64,000 bases of DNA from Sternotherus odoratus (lineage: Eukaryota; Chordata; Testudines; Kinosternidae), in contig JAVMKO010000001.1 of the NCBI GenBank assembly GCA_032164245.1, positions 251,543,644 through 251,607,643 of the forward strand, given 5' to 3'. How positions within the stretch are numbered: the stretch's first letter is position 1; every line of letters starts with the position of its first letter. Positions 23,811 through 36,845 of this stretch are shown piece by piece. Both the position numbers and the translations under genes were made by a program. Under the pieces are notes generated by a model. The model saw only the letters and a list, made by a program, of their open reading frames with translations. It was not told where the DNA came from and did not search any database.

Positions 23811-23918
23811 TCCATGGGCTGACCCCCTGAAGCAGACAAGAAAAGTGGTCCATGCTGCGCAGGGATGCAATGGCTCTTGCTGCTTCTCACAGAGGCAGGT
23901 CTGCCTGGAAGGTCTAAT
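23811..23918 (+). repeat. 108-bp direct repeat, copy 1
   Basis: It is about 90% identical to 25087-25195, starting tccatgggctgacc and ending aaggtctaat. I do not recognise the family. The sequence between the copies is unrelated and unique-looking. Confidence 0.7.
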
Positions 23919-25086
23919 CATTGTATGCCCTGAAGCAAAAAGATTGATAGCCTGTGTAATTTGCAACCTAACTAGTACAATTGCAGATGTTAATCCTATA
24001 GAGATAAATCCCACCCAAGCAAAAGTGGGGACTCTGTGGTGAGAGAGAGGAAAAAAATAAGCAAGGTTTCTCCATACAATTTTGGAATATCAAGTCCAAA
24101 GTCTTCCATTTGTGAAGACGAACATGTTTCAGTTATTAGTTTGTGGGAGTCTGGGGAAGTGTGGTGGTGGAAGAGAGACTATTAAGGGATGGGTTTGTCT
24201 GGAATTCTGTCCTGTAATAGTTTGCCTCTGTCAAATTACATTCTGTTAAAGTACCAAGAAAGGCTGCACCTCAAAACCCCAAGGCCCAGATTCATGCAGG
24301 TGTTTCCTACCTGGCAACCACAGAGCTACGTATAGAAACCAGCATTAGCACAACACAGAACAAAAGCAAGAAATCTCACACACTGGGAAGCAGGCTGCTA
24401 CCCCCATGCCTTCCCCCTGTCCTGCTCTGCTAGGGACAGATGTCATCCTCATCCACAGATATAAAAATATCCTCCTATTCGGCTTTATGTAACATTTTGG
24501 TGCCAAACTTTCTATGAAATAATGAGAAAAATTAACTTGCGGTGCCCGTCTGCCTCGTTCTTTGCTGTCCTGTGTTTGCTTTGGTAGCTGCCTGTTTCTT
24601 TTCTCCTCAGCTTTACCTCTAATTAATTCCCCCCTTTCAAGCCCCTCCCATCTTCTGATCTTTTCCCACTTTCACTTACTCTCTTTTCATTCTCCTTTCC
24701 CACTTCTCCTCATGCCTCCTCCTCCCTCCCCACAGAATCCTTCCTTCCCACCATTTTTCTTTCACCCCCCCCCTCAGGTTTATTGTCCACTCCCTGACTC
24801 CCTCATATTCATTCTCCTTTTCAGTTGGCTTTCCACCCCAGCCCGAGCTTTTTCGCACCTTTCATGGTGTCTGCAGATTCCTACCCCTCCAGTAGGGCCT
24901 TGCACTCTCCCATGGATGGGAACCACTGGCAAAGTTGGGGAGGGAGGCCACATGTTGCTAAGTGTTTCATGGTGAGACTGGGGCGTGGCATGGCAGGCTG
25001 CCTCCTTCAAACAAGATCTGGGGAAGTGGCATCAACCAGTGCCCAGATGGAAGCCACAGTCTGAGACTGTGACTGGACAGCAGCTG

Positions 25087-25195
25087 TCCATGGGCTGACC
25101 CCCCTGAAGCAGACAGGAGAGGTGGTCCATGCTGCGCAGGGATGCAATGCCTCTTGAAGCTTCTCACAGAGACAGGCCTGCCTGGAAGGTCTAAT
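25087..25195 (+). repeat. 109-bp direct repeat, copy 2
   Basis: This is the second copy of the repeat at 23811-23918, in the same orientation about 1.2 kb away, differing at about ten positions including one inserted C. The sharp ends suggest an interspersed element rather than a local tandem duplication. Confidence 0.7.
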
Positions 25196-25671
25196 ACATT
25201 TTGACTCCTGCGACTTGAGTTGCCGCAATAGCCTTATGCAACAGTGAGTTCCTTAGGTTACGTATACTTTCTAGTTTAAAGTATTTCATGTTATCCTTTT
25301 AATTCCAGTGAGCATTCCGTGTGCTTGTATTGTGGGAGAGGCCGGAGAGTCTGGAAGGACAGGTACAGATGGGAGATGAGGGAAGCTGGAAGATGACTGC
25401 TTGATCAGAAAGGAAAGGGCGAAATGTTACATCATCAAATGAGTAAGCCTAAAGTAACACCTACGTCATTCAAATCCCCACCCAGGAGCCAGAACCCTCC
25501 TGCCAAGGTGCCAAAACTCTTCTCACTTTGGTTGCTGCCCTGGACAATATTCCACGACAGGGTGATTTATCCCACATTACTACGGAGCATGAGCTGTCGC
25601 TCATCTATAGCAACAAGGCTGCAATTTTCAAAGGAGACTAGTTCAAAATCTCACTTTAATTTAAAGTGACC

Positions 25672-25823
25672 AGGATTATTTATAGATTCCCAGGCCAGTC
25701 TGACCTCCCGGATAATACAGGCCACAGAACTTCCCCAACATCGTATCTTTTGAACTAGAGCCTCTCTTTTAGAAAAAGATGCACTCTTGACCTAAAAATT
25801 GCCAGTGCTGGAGTCTCCACAAG
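25672..25823 (-). repeat. CR1 fragment beside exon C donor
   Basis: The plus-strand phrases 'aggccacagaacttccccaa' and 'gccagtgctggagtctccac' are the complement of a CR1 3' end. It is in the gene's sense orientation and starts about 10 bp inside the intron. Confidence 0.75.
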
Positions 25824-25833
25824 CGCTCCCTAC

Positions 25834-25905
25834 CTTCATCTTCGGATTTTGTTGGGTTATATTCTTCACTTCCTTCGTCAGACTCTTGTGTCTCTGTTTC
25901 TTCAG
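25834..25905 (-). CDS. ERICH6: ERICH6 exon C (72 nt), glutamate-rich
   Basis: The acceptor is ctctttaccgacatag and the donor is GATGAAG|gtaggg; the phase is 1 to 1, like exon B and of identical length. It encodes AEETETQESDEGSEEYNPTK and then SEDE, where nearly half the residues are acidic. This is the glutamate-rich segment that gives the protein its name. A CR1 fragment begins only about 10 bp into the following intron. Confidence 0.75.
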
Positions 25906-27798
25906 CTATGTCGGTAAAGAGTCCCACAACGTCCGAAACAGGAAAGCAAAGTGCAGGTTACAAGTTGCGCTGAACTAAACGAGGCTAATCCTGGACCAGA
26001 GCCATGTGGTGTGTGGCCAAAACTCTTGTCCCACATAGAAACGTTATATTGCAATAGGATGATGGTCCATCTAGTTTGGTTTCCCAACCCTGAAAATGGT
26101 TTAATTGGGTGCTTCAGGGGAAGGAGAAAATCCCCAATTTTGTACCTGGGAAATACAGGCTCAGGAACTAGGAGCACGGCAGATGCTGCAGGCAGCATCC
26201 CCAGGTTTCACTGTGAAAAGTTTGCTGGTGCTAGCAGAATGGAGCTGGCACTATTTCATGATTCTTGAGAATTCCGGCGCTGTGCTGCACCCTTGTGGTG
26301 TGAGTGGGAATCACACTTTTCCACATTGCTTTTGAACACCCGTGGTTCATAGTTTCGTTAGCTGGCTCTTAGCACCCCTCAGCACCTCCACCTGGGTAAC
26401 CATGAATCATGGGGTGGAAGTTGCTTCCCAATCCCAGTTGGGGATCATTCGTGCCCCTAAGCTTAAGAATGGATAACGTAACTTTGTTAGTATAAAATCA
26501 GATTGTGACCCAGACACCTGTTGGTGCCAACTGTTAGAGGACAGAGACAGTGCTTAGAGTCTTACAGGGATCCCCTGGGTTGGATAGATGCAGATTAATT
26601 CACCAAAGGTTTGTATGGAAGGTCTCTACTGAGAGCCAGTAACCCACTGGTTGCCATAATCATTGCAAAATGTATCTGCGGCTAATATTTACCGAGTTAT
26701 GTTTCTATCCTAAAAGTTATGTTCTTAAGGCAAGTAACCAAGCAGTGACCTGTCTCAAACAGTCCCTTTGGAGGCAGTGGGTAACAGAGGCTTATCTCCC
26801 TGTCTGGTCATTTTGTATTGTTCTCCTAACAATCCAGACCTTTTTGCATATTGAGCCAGATGCGATTAAGGGATTGGGAAATCTACAAGTAAGGAGCATA
26901 CAGGAAAAAATAACCAGCAGAGGGCGTCCTGCTTATGAAAAAGGACAATGGATTGGTCCGATATAACAGACAGCCTGGATCTTGGCTCACAAAGAACTTT
27001 GGGTGAGCCGTGCTCTATAAGACATCATCAGTGCATCTAGTTAATGAAGTCTAGGTTTTAGACTGTATGCGATGACTTGATTGGATATGTGACCCTTTGT
27101 TTCCAATACTTCTCCTTGCTGCCCGTGAATTGCTCTGCTTTGTTAAATAAGATCACCCTGGTTTTTACCATACACATGACTATGGGAGGTGATCTGAGGT
27201 GGCGCTGATAAGCTGGGGTGTACTGCTTTGTTGGAAGCAGTAAATCAGTGAATACTGTAAGTGTCTGTCCGGCGGACCAGAGGCTGGGCACTCCAGGGAG
27301 ATGCCCAGAGAGCGCAGGAGTTGGGGTGTGCCTATCGCTAACCTGCAGAGTGAGAGCAGGGCATGCGTAGGCCCGGAGGGGTCGCTGGTGGGGTTGGCGA
27401 GCTGAGTCCCGGCAGGGACAGACAAGGCCCCCTCATGGCCTTGGTACACCCAGGAAGCGTCACACTGCTACGCCCTGGAATGCCCAGTGGCAGTGAGCTT
27501 GGCTGTCAGCCTGGCTGAACTCTTCTTGTGCAGCAGTCCACAGAGCTGGAAAGAGACGATTCCAAACAGAGGCCAATAGGGATGGAGCAAAAGTATTTAA
27601 AAAAACCCCTGTCCCTCTGCTTCGTTACTTAGCAAATCTGGAGTCATGACTTGGAGGTGGAAGAGACAGCAGGCGGGACAGTTTGGGTCCTAGGAGCGTG
27701 TGAAAGCAAGAGGTTTATAAGAATTAAAGGGCAGAAAGCATAAAATGGTTGGTTCTAATCCCTTCATAGTCACAGTTGTCCATAATTTACAGAGGAAG

Positions 27799-27990
27799 GA
27801 TGGCACAGGGGTTAGGGTGATTCAGGACACCCAGGGTCAACTCCCTCCTCTGCCACAGACTTCCTGCGTGAACTCTGGCAAGTCACTTAGTCTCTGTCTG
27901 CCTCAGTTCCCCATCTGAAAACCGGGGATAAAAGTCCTTCCCTACCTCCCAAGGGTGCTGTGAGGACAAATATATTAAAGAGAGAGAGGT
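27799..27990 (+). repeat. MIR-like SINE
   Basis: The MIR core is easy to read: 'tggcaagtcacttagtctct', 'cctcagttccccatctgaaa' and 'ctacctcccaagggtgctgt'. Confidence 0.75.
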
Positions 27991-28279
27991 GCTCAGATAG
28001 GGTGGTCATGGGGGCCATGCAAGCACCTTCCATAGGAATAAGACTGAACTGCCCTCTGTGAAGTTACAGGAATTCGTTATGGCCCGTCGATCAGCTAATA
28101 ACACCCCCCCCCCTACACAGGTTTCCTTTTTTCAATCTGGCACTTATCTCTGGGGGGGCTCCAGGACACACAATATTATGGGCCAAATATTCAAAGATAG
28201 GCACCTACGTTGAGTCCATTATATACAGCTATAACCAGATACAGCATCTGGTTCTTGTGCATGCAGTCACCCGTGCTAA

Positions 28280-29245
28280 ACATCCAGCGGGGCCACTGAA
28301 CGATCGAGATTCTAAATGAGCACTCAAGGATGATAAGGCCATTGGGGAGAAACTAAATGACTTCCTTGCACTGGTCTTCATGGCTGAGGACGTGAGGGAG
28401 ATTCCCAAATTGAGCCATTCTTTTTAGGTGACAAATGTGAGGCACTGTCCCAAAATTGGGTGTGTGGGCAACAAAATGGCAGATGAAATTCAATGTTGAT
28501 AAATGCAAAGTAAAGCACATTGGAAAACACAATCTCAAGTACAATATACACCTAAAATGATGGGATCTAAAGTAGCTGTTACCATTCAAGAAAAAGATCT
28601 TGGAATCATTGTGGATAGTTCTCTGAAAACATCTACTCAGTGTGCAGCGGCACTTAAAAAAGCTAACAGAATGTTGGGAATCATTAGGGATAGATAATGA
28701 AACTGGAAATATCAGATTGCAGGGATCGGCAACCTTGGCACGCAGCACCGCAGGGAAAGCACCGTTAGCGGGCCCCGCTGGTTTGTTTACTTGCCAGTTT
28801 GCCAGTCGCAGGTCCCACTGGCTGCGATTTGCTGTCCTGGTCCGGAGCTGCATTGGATCGGAGCGGTGAACCGCGGCCAGTGGGAGCCGCAATCGGCGAA
28901 CCGGCAAGTAAACAAACAACACACAGTCAACCTGTGGAACTCTTTGCCAGAGGATGTTATGAAGGCCAAGACTATAATAGTGTTAAAAAAATAACTAGAT
29001 AGGTTCATGGAGGATAGATCCATCATTGGCTATTAGCCAGGATGGGCAGGGATGCAAAACCATGCTCTGAAGTTTCCCTAGCCTCTGTTTGCTGGAAGCT
29101 GGGAATGGGTGACGGGACGGATCACTTGATGATTACCTGTTCTGTTCACTTCCTCTGGGGCACCTGCCATTGGCCACTGTCAAAAGGCAGGAAACTGGGC
29201 TAGATGGACCATTGGTCTGACCCAGTATGGCTGTTCTTAGGTGGT
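28280..29245 (+). mobile_element. CR1 LINE, RT C-terminus and 3' region, split by a MITE
   Basis: The reverse-transcriptase end is readable in pieces as MKFNVDKCKV, EKDLGIIVDSSLK and QCAAALKKANRMLGIIRDR, with frameshifts and stops. The 3' region follows and ends with tgacccagtatggctgttct. A 'gggatcggcaacc' MITE interrupts it at 28720-28919. It is a dead copy. Confidence 0.8.
28720..28919 (+). mobile_element. hAT-like MITE inside CR1
   Basis: It begins cagggatcggcaacc and has a palindromic interior: gtttgtttacttgccag on one side and gcaagtaaacaaac on the other. It sits within the CR1 copy, so it inserted later. Confidence 0.7.
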
Positions 29246-29940
29246 AGTGTCTGTCCCTGGTTTATTATTGAAAGTAGGCCTTATTACATTGCTGCTTATG
29301 TTGTTAAATGTATACAGTAAATACACTAGATATGCAATATGGCCATGTTCGTATTGCTGTAGAAACTTGTCCTTTTGGATTTCCTGGGACTCACTTAAAT
29401 TACTGGGCTAGGAAGGGAGTTTGGGTGTATAGGGGGAGAGGGGGAAGGGGGCGTGGATGGGCTCTGTGGAGAGGGGTTTTGCATGTCTGACCCCCCGTCT
29501 GGGCTCTGGGGAAGTGGGAAGGGTGTACAGAAACAGGAACCAGATTGTTAAAGGGGTTTCTTTAAACTCTACTCCTGGGGGAATTTCCTGTGTGTGTCTG
29601 TATTGTTATGGACATACTTGCTGACAGGTGTTTTGAAATAAATTACCAAAATACTTGAAACTGACATGATTATGTGGCATTATTTTGACAAATACAATTT
29701 GCAGAATTTTAAAATATCGTGTGCAGAATTTGTAATTTTTTGGAACAGAATTTTCCCAGGAGTCATTTAGGCACCTAAATCTCAGTAAAATCAATTGGAG
29801 TTAGGTGCCAAAATGCCTTTGAGGGTCTGATCCTTAAAGCCTAATTCTGATACTTACTCCTGTTAAGTAGCATTTTACTCCATCTGCGATCACATTGGCT
29901 TTACTGTGGCAATCGGAATCTGGCCCCTAGCGCTCCTCAC

Positions 29941-30012
29941 CTTCACTTGGTATGCGCTCATCACTGTCCTTGCCGTCCACATCTTCTCTGCTCCTCTTCT
30001 CCTTTCTGATTA
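29941..30012 (-). CDS. ERICH6: ERICH6 exon B (72 nt)
   Basis: This small exon is flanked by acceptor ctggatcag and donor GAAG|gtgagg. It enters in phase 1 and leaves in phase 1, exactly matching exons A and C. It encodes VIRKEKRSREDVDGKDSDER and then IPSE, a highly charged low-complexity stretch typical of the N-terminal part of this family. Confidence 0.72.
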
Positions 30013-30914
30013 CTGATCCAGGGTAAAGAGCATGTTTTAGTTATGAAGTAAGCTTAGGAAGTTGGAGGGAAATTAAATTTACTGCTTCTGTGACTACAGA
30101 TATGAAATAAATCTCAGATTCAATGATCGATCAATAACACCGGGATTGGTTTTAAATTATTAATAAACTATGAGAAATGAGCACAACAATTCCATAAATC
30201 CCCCTTTGGACGTCCTGTACATTTTCTCCCGGGACATCTGTTTCAAAGCACAACCTGCACATCTTTGGCAAAAGCTACCGTTAATAAGTTAATGTTCTTT
30301 GTTTCGCTTGCTGAGCATTTAATAGATTCAAGAGGTGGGCTGTGACAGGTTGACAGTAATGCATTTTCTGTCATATAGCCATGAAAATACGACACCATCC
30401 GCTCCCAGTGGCACGACAGACAACCCAGCTCAGCCGGGGCCCTGTGCAGTCTGATTTCCCCCCCCCCCCAGGCTCTGCAACAGAAGAGGGAATGTCCTTG
30501 GAGCGGGCCCATTCCTCTCAAAGGCAGATATATAGGGCCTGGTTTTGTTCTCCCACCAGTGTCCCAGAGTAACTCCACTGAAACTACTGGAGCTACACTC
30601 GTGTAAGAGAACAAGCAGGCCCTTAAAGGTCATTTTGTACCATCACAGAGACCTAACCTGTTCCTAGGCATCCAGGAGAAACCACCTTCTTCTGCAAGAC
30701 AACAGTGGGACCATTTTTGAACCAGCTGACCGAGAGTCCATTGTGGTACAAGTCTTAAGGCACTCACGCATGAAATGAACTTTCCCAGCCAACAATTCCA
30801 TTATGAAGCAGGAGCTAGCAGTAAGGGTGAAGGGACCCATTAGCCTGAAGAGACCCACAATGGTCATGGGGATAGGATGGGAACGTGAGCAGGAAGGGAA
30901 GGTCTGCTGTAGAG

Positions 30915-31157
30915 TATGTCTACCCTGGAACTAGACACCTGTGGCTGCCCCATGCCAGCTGACTCGGACTCCTGGGGCTGTTTATTACAGTGTAGATGTC
31001 CAGGCTCAGGCTGCAGCCCAGACTAGATCTAGGTCCCAGAGCTCAGACTCAGGCCCACCCCAGAATGTCTACACCTCAATTAAACAGCAAGCCCTGTGAG
31101 CCGGAGTCAGCTGGCCCAGCCCAGCTGCAGGTTTTTAATTGCAGTGTAGACATATCC
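30915..31157. mobile_element. MITE ('tatgtctac' family)
   Basis: The ends gagtatgtctaccctgg and gcagtgtagacatatccc are inverted, and internal arms around gctgactcgg and ccggagtcagc are complementary. It is related to the outer element at 11305-12030. Confidence 0.6.
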
Positions 31158-31859
31158 CAAGTGTCTTCGTTGGGTTTATCTAGGTCCCCCCCCCCGCAGA
31201 CTGTCCACATGAGGGAGCCCTCTGCCGACAGAGGCAGTAAAACTAATGTCAGGCGGGCTAAGCACATACGTGCCCAGAGGATCTACTCCCACGAAGGCCT
31301 TTCGGGCTTTGGAGCAGTGCTCCGGCTCCGCTCCAGCTCCAGGCAAAAACCTGCAGCTCCACCGCTCTGTGCTCCAGCTCCGGTCTCTGCTCCAAAGCCC
31401 TGGTTGCAACCCTGCCTTCTGACTCCTGTGAGGTCTCTCTGGAGCCCTACCCAGTGCTGGGGCCTTGCCCCATTGCAAATATGCTCTCCGAACCTACGGG
31501 GATTGACTCTATATGCAGAGGGTCATTGTGACTCAAGGCACTGCTGCTGCTGCTGCTCACGAGCCGTTCTCAAGTGGAACCCTGGCTCTGATTTAGCCTC
31601 AGATCTGAACTCTAGCCTCTCTCTACTGCCAAGCTAGAGACAGATCTGAACACTGCTCCCTGAACCAATCTTGGCATAAAACCCTACTAAAATACACGGC
31701 AAAACAAACCTGGCTTTGGAAAATCAGCTGCTCAAGTGTAGATGCACTGCCCTGAATAGCGGGAGGGCAACGCACAGCAGCAAATCAGGAAGGAGAGACA
31801 TTTATCCTCCTGTCAAAATGCTTCAAACGCATCCAAGTTCATGCTGAATAAAATTATGC

Positions 31860-31879
31860 TTTTTTTTTTTTTTTTTTTT
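31860..31879. repeat. Poly-T tract (20 nt)
   Basis: This is an unbroken T run, equivalent to poly-A on the minus strand. No identifiable retroposed gene lies beside it. Confidence 0.8.
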
Positions 31880-32644
31880 ACTGATGCCACAAAGCCGTTT
31901 TTCAAAGCAGACCCACTGTTTCATTGATCCAAAGTGCACTCTCTGGAAAGCAAGAGTGTTTTGGACGTTAAGGTTGGTGCTGCTGTCTGATGAGCTCACC
32001 GTTCTCAGGGGATGCCAGGGATTTGTCTGAATAACTCCATTCCGTCTGGGTCCCCAGCTCCTCAACCGCGCCTCTTCTCCTGTGAGTGGCGGAAGATCCA
32101 TCAACAGACTTCCTGCAAAGAGGCCACAGCAGACTGGCTTTTACATCACCACTAGTGACCAGAGTGGGAAAAACATCAGCCGTGTTCGCTGAGGTAAGAC
32201 AGAAGCCGCATTTTTCAGAAATGACAAGTGATTACAGCAGGGACGGTGCCAGCCTCTTCCCAGAGGAGTGACTGAAGTGGACTGGATAGAAAATTGGGGA
32301 CAGGGGGGAAGGAGGAAGAAGAGGGCTGCATTATACTTCTTGTGGGCACATGCCACCCTGACTTCTGCAGGCAGTGGTGCTGCCTTCACAGTTGGGCTCC
32401 TAGCCAGCAGTTGCTACTCTTCAGCCGCCCAACTCTAAAGACAGTGCCGCCGCCAGCAGCAGCAACGTAAGGGCGGCGATACCATACCATGACACCCTTA
32501 CTTCTGCATAATGTTTGGCCTTTGCACTGGAAGGCGCAGCTATTGGGAGGCCATGGCAAAGTTTGGGATGGCTACCCTCTTTCGCCACCCCAGGATCTGG
32601 GGTGCCTCCAACTTAAGACACCTTAAAAGGGCCCAGATTTTCAG

Positions 32645-32662
32645 TGTGTGTGTGTGTGTGTG
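32645..32662. repeat. (GT)n microsatellite
   Basis: This is a short pure GT repeat, continuing imperfectly to about 32680. Confidence 0.85.
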
Positions 32663-33744
32663 TAGGTGTGTATGTGTAGTTGTAGATGGGGGAGGGCTGC
32701 AGTTTCAGAAATCCGGACTCCTTTAAGGTGTCTCAAGGTGGCCACTCACAATCACTTTGCACTCACAATGGGACCAGGCCTGTCGCATAAGAGGCAGCTG
32801 TCTTTGCCCAGAACTTCTCAGAAGAAAGCTACACTTGAAAGTGAATTAAAACAGGGGGGCAACTATCAGCCTCAGGCACCCCAAACACCTGAGCAGCATT
32901 AGTGGGGATCCAGTGCATAAGAGCGAGCCCCCAGCCTCGTCACTTTGATTACCGCTGTTCCCGGGGGTTTCTAACCTAAGCGTGACTGGCACGTGCTCAT
33001 CAAGCCTAACCTCCATTTGGAGTGATGGATGCTCTGCTCATTTCATCTCCGGGGGTTCTGCTGTATCTTCTGATCACGCTGATCACTCAGCTCAGCTCCG
33101 CGTCTCAGTGTAGCATTCCCTCTGCATTGTGTCTGCGTGCCACAGTCTGACACAGGGACTGCGTGTATTGGTGGAGGAAGAGGAGGAGGTGGGTCTCTTG
33201 GGCCTCAGCATGATTAGCAACCAATGAGGTTTGAGGGATTGGCCTGTCATTTTCTGCTCTTTCTTTTCACCTAAAATTGACTGGCAAGCGGCGAAATCAT
33301 TTTGAACTAGTGTTAAAGAGCTGACAGGGTTCCTGTCCAGCCATCTCTACCTGACAGCCCTGGGAGATAGATCATGAATTTGTTTTGCCTCCTCAATGGT
33401 AATTTAAAGGTGTTCAAGGTCTTTATGAGTATCCTCCTGCGTAGGAGAAACAAGGTTGAGCAAAGTGGCACCAGGGGCTGATTGAATGTGACCCCAGAAA
33501 GCCAGTGGATTTTTTCCCCATAGCATTAGCGATTCAGCGAGGCCGTTACACATCACTGCCTTTGTATTAGGTGTCTAATGGTTAAGAATTTTAAAAGATT
33601 CTGGGCACTGTACACATGGAAATTTACATATTACCGGATGAAAACCCCACGGGAATGCAGGAATGATCAATCTAAGTTACTTCTATGGCCCCATTACTGT
33701 AGCATCCAAGTGCCTCACACGCTTTTAACATTTTTACCCTCCCA

Positions 33745-33940
33745 ATGCCCTGGGGGGGGGGGGAGGGGGGGGTGTAGGGAAGTGTCGGCATTTGCAGCAT
33801 ATAGAGGAGGCACAGAAAAATGAAATAATGGGCCCTGGGTCACACAGAAAGTCTGCTGCAGACCAGGAAGACTTGGGTGCAATTTCCAAGTCCCAGGCTA
33901 GTGCCCTAATCACTGGCTCAGATCCTACCTCACCTAGGAG
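33745..33940 (-). repeat. MIR-like SINE
   Basis: It has phrases of the MIR core (gggccctgggtcacacag, gacttgggtgcaat, gctagtgccctaatcactgg) and lies next to a G-rich run. Confidence 0.5.
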
Positions 33941-34543
33941 CCAGAACTGCCCACATCCAGGGAAGGAATTAAGTCCCTTCCCCTCCCACTCCCCATGCTT
34001 TTCTACTTACCAGGTGGCCATTAAGATTTTTCTTGCATTTGCACAGACCATTTGCTTACTCTTGTGATCTCCCATTAGTCCTCCTGGGAGTTGTGTAGCT
34101 AATCTCTCCTCCTATCACAGTGAAGAATTTACCCCAGGATGTATACACGGCACCCTGACACCCCACTATTCTTCACGGTCAAGTAATTAGGATGTGTTTT
34201 GTACAAAGTCTTGTGAGGTGTCATTCTAAAAGTCTTGATCTGCTAGACATTTGTCTCTTCTTGAATTGTGTGTTATTATTGTATGTGAAGTTAGGTTATG
34301 TATGTGCTACTGAAACATGTTGCGAGGTCAAAAACACCCACAAACAGCCTCTCACATACAACAGTAAAAAGGCCAATGGGAATGGCTTATTGAGGAAATG
34401 CACACACACACAAGGATTACCCCAGGAATGGTGTACAATAGAAACCTCTCAGAGACAGCATTACACAATGGGGACTGTTTGACCCAGGTCACAGCAAAAG
34501 AGCTTTCCAGCAAGTGGGAAGAAGATATAAAAGGGAGGAAATA

Positions 34544-34730
34544 ACATGATAGAAATTCAGAGTTGGAAGGGGCCTCAGGACATCATCTAGTCCAACTCCC
34601 TGCTCACAGCAGGCCCAATCTCATTTTTGCTCCATATCCCTATATGGCCCCCTCAAGGATTGAATTAACAACCCTGGGTTTAGCAAGCTAATGCTCAAAC
34701 CACTGATCTATCCCTCCCCCCACATTATAG
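34544..34730 (-). repeat. CR1/SINE-type 3' fragment
   Basis: It contains gagttggaaggggcctca and 'atcatctagtccaactccct', the start of a common reptile CR1 end. A tRNA-like phrase 'gctcaaaccactgatctatc' follows. Confidence 0.55.
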
Positions 34731-36722
34731 GGGGTCCTAACTCTCTGTCCAACAACATACCTGAAAATAACGAACAGGCAAGGATTGAACGGTGGAAAAT
34801 GGTCCCAGGCTAGAAGGACCATTAGCCTGTATATAAAAACCTGGGAAAGCCAACGCAACTTGTGCCTTAAGAGTCTGTCAGCCTGTTTATCACTGAGGGT
34901 GAGAATTTGCTGATTCATATCCTACCTATCTAGTGTGTTAAGGTCATTGTGTGGTATTTGTTTATTTACTAAGGTAATCCACTGTTGTCTGCTGGCTATC
35001 ACTTATAACCACTTACGATCTACCTCTTGTACTAATAAACTTGTTTTTGTTTTAAACCCAGTTTGTGTAATTCAAAACTGGAGGGGGAGGGGCAAAAAGC
35101 TGTGCATCTCTCTCTCCTCATTGAGGGAGAGGGCAAATTTCAATTAGCGTACGCTATACAGGTCTCTGTGCAGCACAAGACAATACAATTTGGGGTTCCC
35201 ACTTCAGAGGGGGAGTGCACTTGGGTGCAGGGCAATTCCTTAGATGAAAGCCTTCCCATGCAGTACTGATCTCAGTATTTGTGTCTCTCTCAGCTGGGTG
35301 TGTCCTACCTGTGTGTGCTAGAGGAGGGCCTGGCTTAGTAGGACAGGGTGAGGGAGCCTAGGCTGGTGGAACAAGCAGGCTCAGTGGTACCCCACTCCCG
35401 AGACAGGCGCTCCCGAGACAGGCGGCTGGCTGAAAACAGTGTACTGTTTTCCCAGTGTTTCCGAATTTTGAAATGAATGATGCCTCAGTTCTCCTAGGTT
35501 GTAAATTGCAATCTGAGTTGATACCCTAGAATGAGACATTTCACTGTGTCCACATGTAGCAATACAACAACGTTCTTTCTATTACCGAACTATTATAGCT
35601 ATTTTGACTAGTGTTACACACACCCCCTTGGGCGTGAAGGCCTATCCTTTGACTATAGGAAAAGATTGCTCAAATATTAATAGTTAAAGGAATAACATCA
35701 GTGGGTCACATTCATTCTTAGTGCCAAGTAAAGTACACCAGAGATTAATTTGGTCCAGTTCATTCTGAGCCAGAATTGTACCTTCTTTTGCAATAGCCTG
35801 TTTCTCCCCCCCCACCCCCTCCCCCAAATACAGTAGGTCCAACATTTATAGAGGGCCTAAAAACTGGGCCAGATCCTCAAATCATGTAAATAAGCATAGC
35901 TCCACCAAAGTCAATAAAGCAAACAATAGAGTGGTGCTGATTCACACCAGCAAAGGATCTGGCTCATTGTTTCTTAAAGGAAGATGCATTCTGCACAGCG
36001 GCCCTGGAAGTTGTGCATATATTTATATGATTTCATTTGGTAAAATGTTTGTATAGTTTGGATGAAACAATCAGATTGAGGTTTGCAAAGGTTGACAATG
36101 TTCTTTTTAATATAGCAAGCGATGCGGGCTAGGAGACAATTACTTAGACAGAAGTAACTTCCAGATTATTAATAGCACAGATACAGCAGATCCTGCCAGA
36201 CTGTAGATGCTGGAGCCATACTGTACATCTGCATTTGTTAGACATTCACAGTACCAGCCTAGGTATTGTACAATTATACAGTAACCTGACTGAATCGTAC
36301 TGAAAAATGTAATCAGATACTCTCCTTACTTTGATTCCTTCGACTTAGAACCAGCATGAGGAGTTGATAGAGAATCTGCCTGAAATTCTAGATGGGAGGG
36401 GAGAGAAAAGTTTTCTTTAAACATATGTTTTGTCTTGTGGAACAATGGAGCATTTCAGTATTGAATTTTCTTGCTGTTCCACTATTTTGTATTTCAGATA
36501 ACACTTTGCCAGAGTTGCTGCCTTAACTGGAAGCTTTTTGTATTTTAATGATACAATAAATTGTATGTGGTTGTTGGGGAGGGAAGAGAACAAAGCCTTT
36601 AAAATTAGTCATTAAAAAAGCCCTTTGAGTCCGAGGACAGAATTTTCAGACAATGGTAAGTCTGAGCAGCAAATTTACTTTGCCTTCCTATTCAGTTATG
36701 ATTATAACTACCCTGCATCATG

Positions 36723-36845
36723 TAGGGTGACCAGACAGCAAGTATGAAAAAATCAGGACAGGGAGTGGGGAGTAATAAGCCTATATAAGAAAAAGACCCA
36801 AAAATTGAGATTGTCCCTATAAAATTGGAACATCTGATCACCCTA
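36723..36845 (-). mobile_element. hAT MITE, copy 4
   Basis: Same family, minus orientation. The flanks gcatcatg and gtatcacc agree at 5 of 8 positions, so the duplication has decayed and this copy is probably older. Confidence 0.82.

Larger units (their letters stand above)
17798..25833 (-). other. ERICH6 intron between exons C and D
   Basis: It holds a hAT MITE (21454), an old SINE (20370) and the 23811/25087 direct repeats. No convincing further exon was found, but small 3n exons of the acidic region could be hidden here. Confidence 0.5.

Noticed and set aside
24562..24975. Plus-strand open frame of 137 codons
   Set aside because: It is a CT-rich low-complexity tract giving a Pro/Ser/Phe-rich artefact.
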